IMG/VR virus record: IMGVR_UViG_3300027710_000011
Location: 124,001 to 188,000 of that record
Reading direction: 5' to 3' (one strand)
Source: a virus
DNA: 64,000 nt
The notes beneath the pieces were generated by a model. That model saw nothing but the letters and a program-made list of their open reading frames with translations. It searched no databases and was not told where the DNA came from. Position 1 is the stretch's first letter; every line of letters starts with the position of its first letter. Shown piece by piece: positions 62,896 to 64,000 of this stretch. The position numbers and the translations under genes were made by a program.

Positions 62896-64000
62896 TTAGA
62901 TGCCGGCAAAGCCGCCACCGTTGTTGCCGTTGTTCCCATAGCCGTTGCTATAACCAGGACCGCCGGAACGACCCCAGATCGGAACATGCGGAGGACGTTG
63001 TTGCGGCTGCAATTGCTGACCAGCGAAGGGATGAGCGCCGTAGCCGTAACCCATCTGCTGAACCGGTTCAACGTAGTTCGGCAAGAACTTGTTCAGGCTT
63101 TGCCCAATAACGCCAGGCGTCGCACCGACACGAGCCATACCTGCGTTTTGCTGGATGGGCTGTTGCACGGTCAACGGTGCGTTGTGAACCACATTAGCCG
63201 GCATCCCATAAGCAGGACGCTGAACAACGGGTTGCGGACGCGCTGGAGCTGTAGGACGTGGGCCAAAGATCGTGTCGTTGCTGCGATCTTCAGCAACAGC
63301 CGGAGCTTCGACTTGCTTGACAGTTGCGGGAGCTTGGCTTGTTGACAAGGTATTCTCGCCATCCCAAGGCGCTTGGTTCAGCGCTGGTTTGACGATACTG
63401 CCAGGAACTTCGATCTTCGGCCGATCCGAACCAGGCAGCTTGCCTTCATTGCCGGGCTGAGCTGGGACCAGGTTGATCTTCGCTTGAATCGCAGACAGGT
63501 TCTCGAAGGTGCTGACCCAATCCATCGGGTATTGCATGGAATCACGATCAGGGATCACCGTCTCGCCGAACAGCTCGGTCATTTCGTTCACCAAACCACC
63601 CAGCGAACGAGTAGCTTGCATCACGGCATCCAACGTTGGAGCAACTGTGGAGTCGCTGCCGCGGTTGTAATGACCAGCAATGGCGATGTTCGGCACCATG
63701 TACTCGACCAACTTGATCAAGCATTCACGATGCGCCTTCTTCACGCGGACGCCGTAGATCATGTTGGGCTGACCAGTTGCTGGACGCTTCAACAGCTCTT
63801 CGTAGAACGGGAATGACACAACGGCCAAGCGCTGCACAGTGCGTCCACCAATCTCGCCGCCGCGTTTGATGAAGAAACGCATGAAGCATTTCCCATCTTG
63901 GCTGACCGACATTGCTTCCAGGATTTTCGAGTAGGCTTCGACGATGTCTTCGTCGATATCCTTCAGGTTATCCATGAACAACGTTTGGTCAGGCGTCAGA
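62896..64000 (-). CDS. Probable conserved phage protein with Pro/Gln/Gly-rich tail, 5' end cut by window edge
   Basis: The frame is open to the right edge (LTPDQTLFMDNLKDIDEDI...), so the N-terminus lies outside the window; a TTG at 63981 and ATG at 63975 are probably internal. A folded domain of about 180 residues is followed by a long disordered Pro/Gln/Ala-rich region and a Gly/Asn/Tyr-rich end (GYGYGAHPFAGQQ... then NNGGGFAGI). The layout recalls single-strand DNA-binding or condensate-forming proteins, but the fold is not recognised. Confidence 0.72.
   Translation of the reverse strand, partial: LTPDQTLFMDNLKDIDEDIVEAYSKILEAMSVSQDGKCFMRFFIKRGGEIGGRTVQRLAVVSFPFYEELLKRPATGQPNMIYGVRVKKAHRECLIKLVEYMVPNIAIAGHYNRGSDSTVAPTLDAVMQATRSLGGLVNEMTELFGETVIPDRDSMQYPMDWVSTFENLSAIQAKINLVPAQPGNEGKLPGSDRPKIEVPGSIVKPALNQAPWDGENTLSTSQAPATVKQVEAPAVAEDRSNDTIFGPRPTAPARPQPVVQRPAYGMPANVVHNAPLTVQQPIQQNAGMARVGATPGVIGQSLNKFLPNYVEPVQQMGYGYGAHPFAGQQLQPQQRPPHVPIWGRSGGPGYSNGYGNNGNNGGGFAGI

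Overview
This window looks like part of a jumbo phage genome of the phiKZ-like, nucleus-forming type (Chimalliviridae). The main evidence is pieces of multisubunit RNA polymerase encoded as separate short genes: a beta C-terminal half at 60236-62383 and two different beta-prime C-terminal halves at 58227-60239 and 52778-54118. Further support comes from a family of inner-head proteins carrying A-x-E prohead-protease sites, long structural genes without T4- or lambda-type signatures, a truncated-looking family B DNA polymerase, and a PG-binding plus DUF3380 endolysin. Base composition is close to balanced. A Ralstonia or other beta/gammaproteobacterial host is a guess from memory, not shown by the sequence. 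No major capsid, terminase, PhuZ or nuclear-shell gene was recognised here.

Layout. 1-12.8 kb (minus strand) is replication and nucleotide metabolism: NAD-dependent DNA ligase, Nudix hydrolase, double-domain ThyX, MazG-like pyrophosphatase, thymidylate kinase, a Lys/Ala/Pro-rich basic protein and several unknowns. 12.8-17.0 kb holds one unknown and five small or anchored membrane proteins. 17.2-18.3 kb holds a homing-endonuclease-like gene and a DUF1353-like gene. 18.4-23.6 kb is four tightly packed genes that look structural. 23.7-30.3 kb is the first inner-head paralog cluster. 30.4-37.2 kb holds further structural genes, with two on the plus strand. 37.2-38.0 kb is a second homing-endonuclease-like gene. 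38.1-45.2 kb is a second inner-head cluster that includes two HExxH zinc-metalloprotease genes. 45.3-47.0 kb is DNA polymerase. 47.1-51.7 kb is unknown and possibly structural genes with a gene-free 260-base stretch. 51.9-56.0 kb (plus) has an RNA polymerase beta-prime piece and the endolysin. 56.1-62.4 kb (minus) has an SF2 helicase and two RNA polymerase subunits. 62.5-64.0 kb has one small gene and one gene cut by the window edge.

Genes are packed with ATGA or TAATG overlaps, and most transcription units end in strong hairpins. Two candidate promoter classes are visible. CATATCAC, close to the phiKZ early element TATATTAC, lies upstream of five units, including both endonuclease-like genes and the paired RNA polymerase genes. 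TATG-containing elements, like phiKZ late promoters, lie upstream of structural genes. This suggests that the 58.2-62.4 kb RNA polymerase genes belong to the newly made (non-virion) enzyme and the 52.8-54.1 kb subunit to the virion enzyme. The most unusual content is the 38-45 kb cluster, where zinc-protease domains sit inside a family of proteins probably packaged in the head and delivered into the host.
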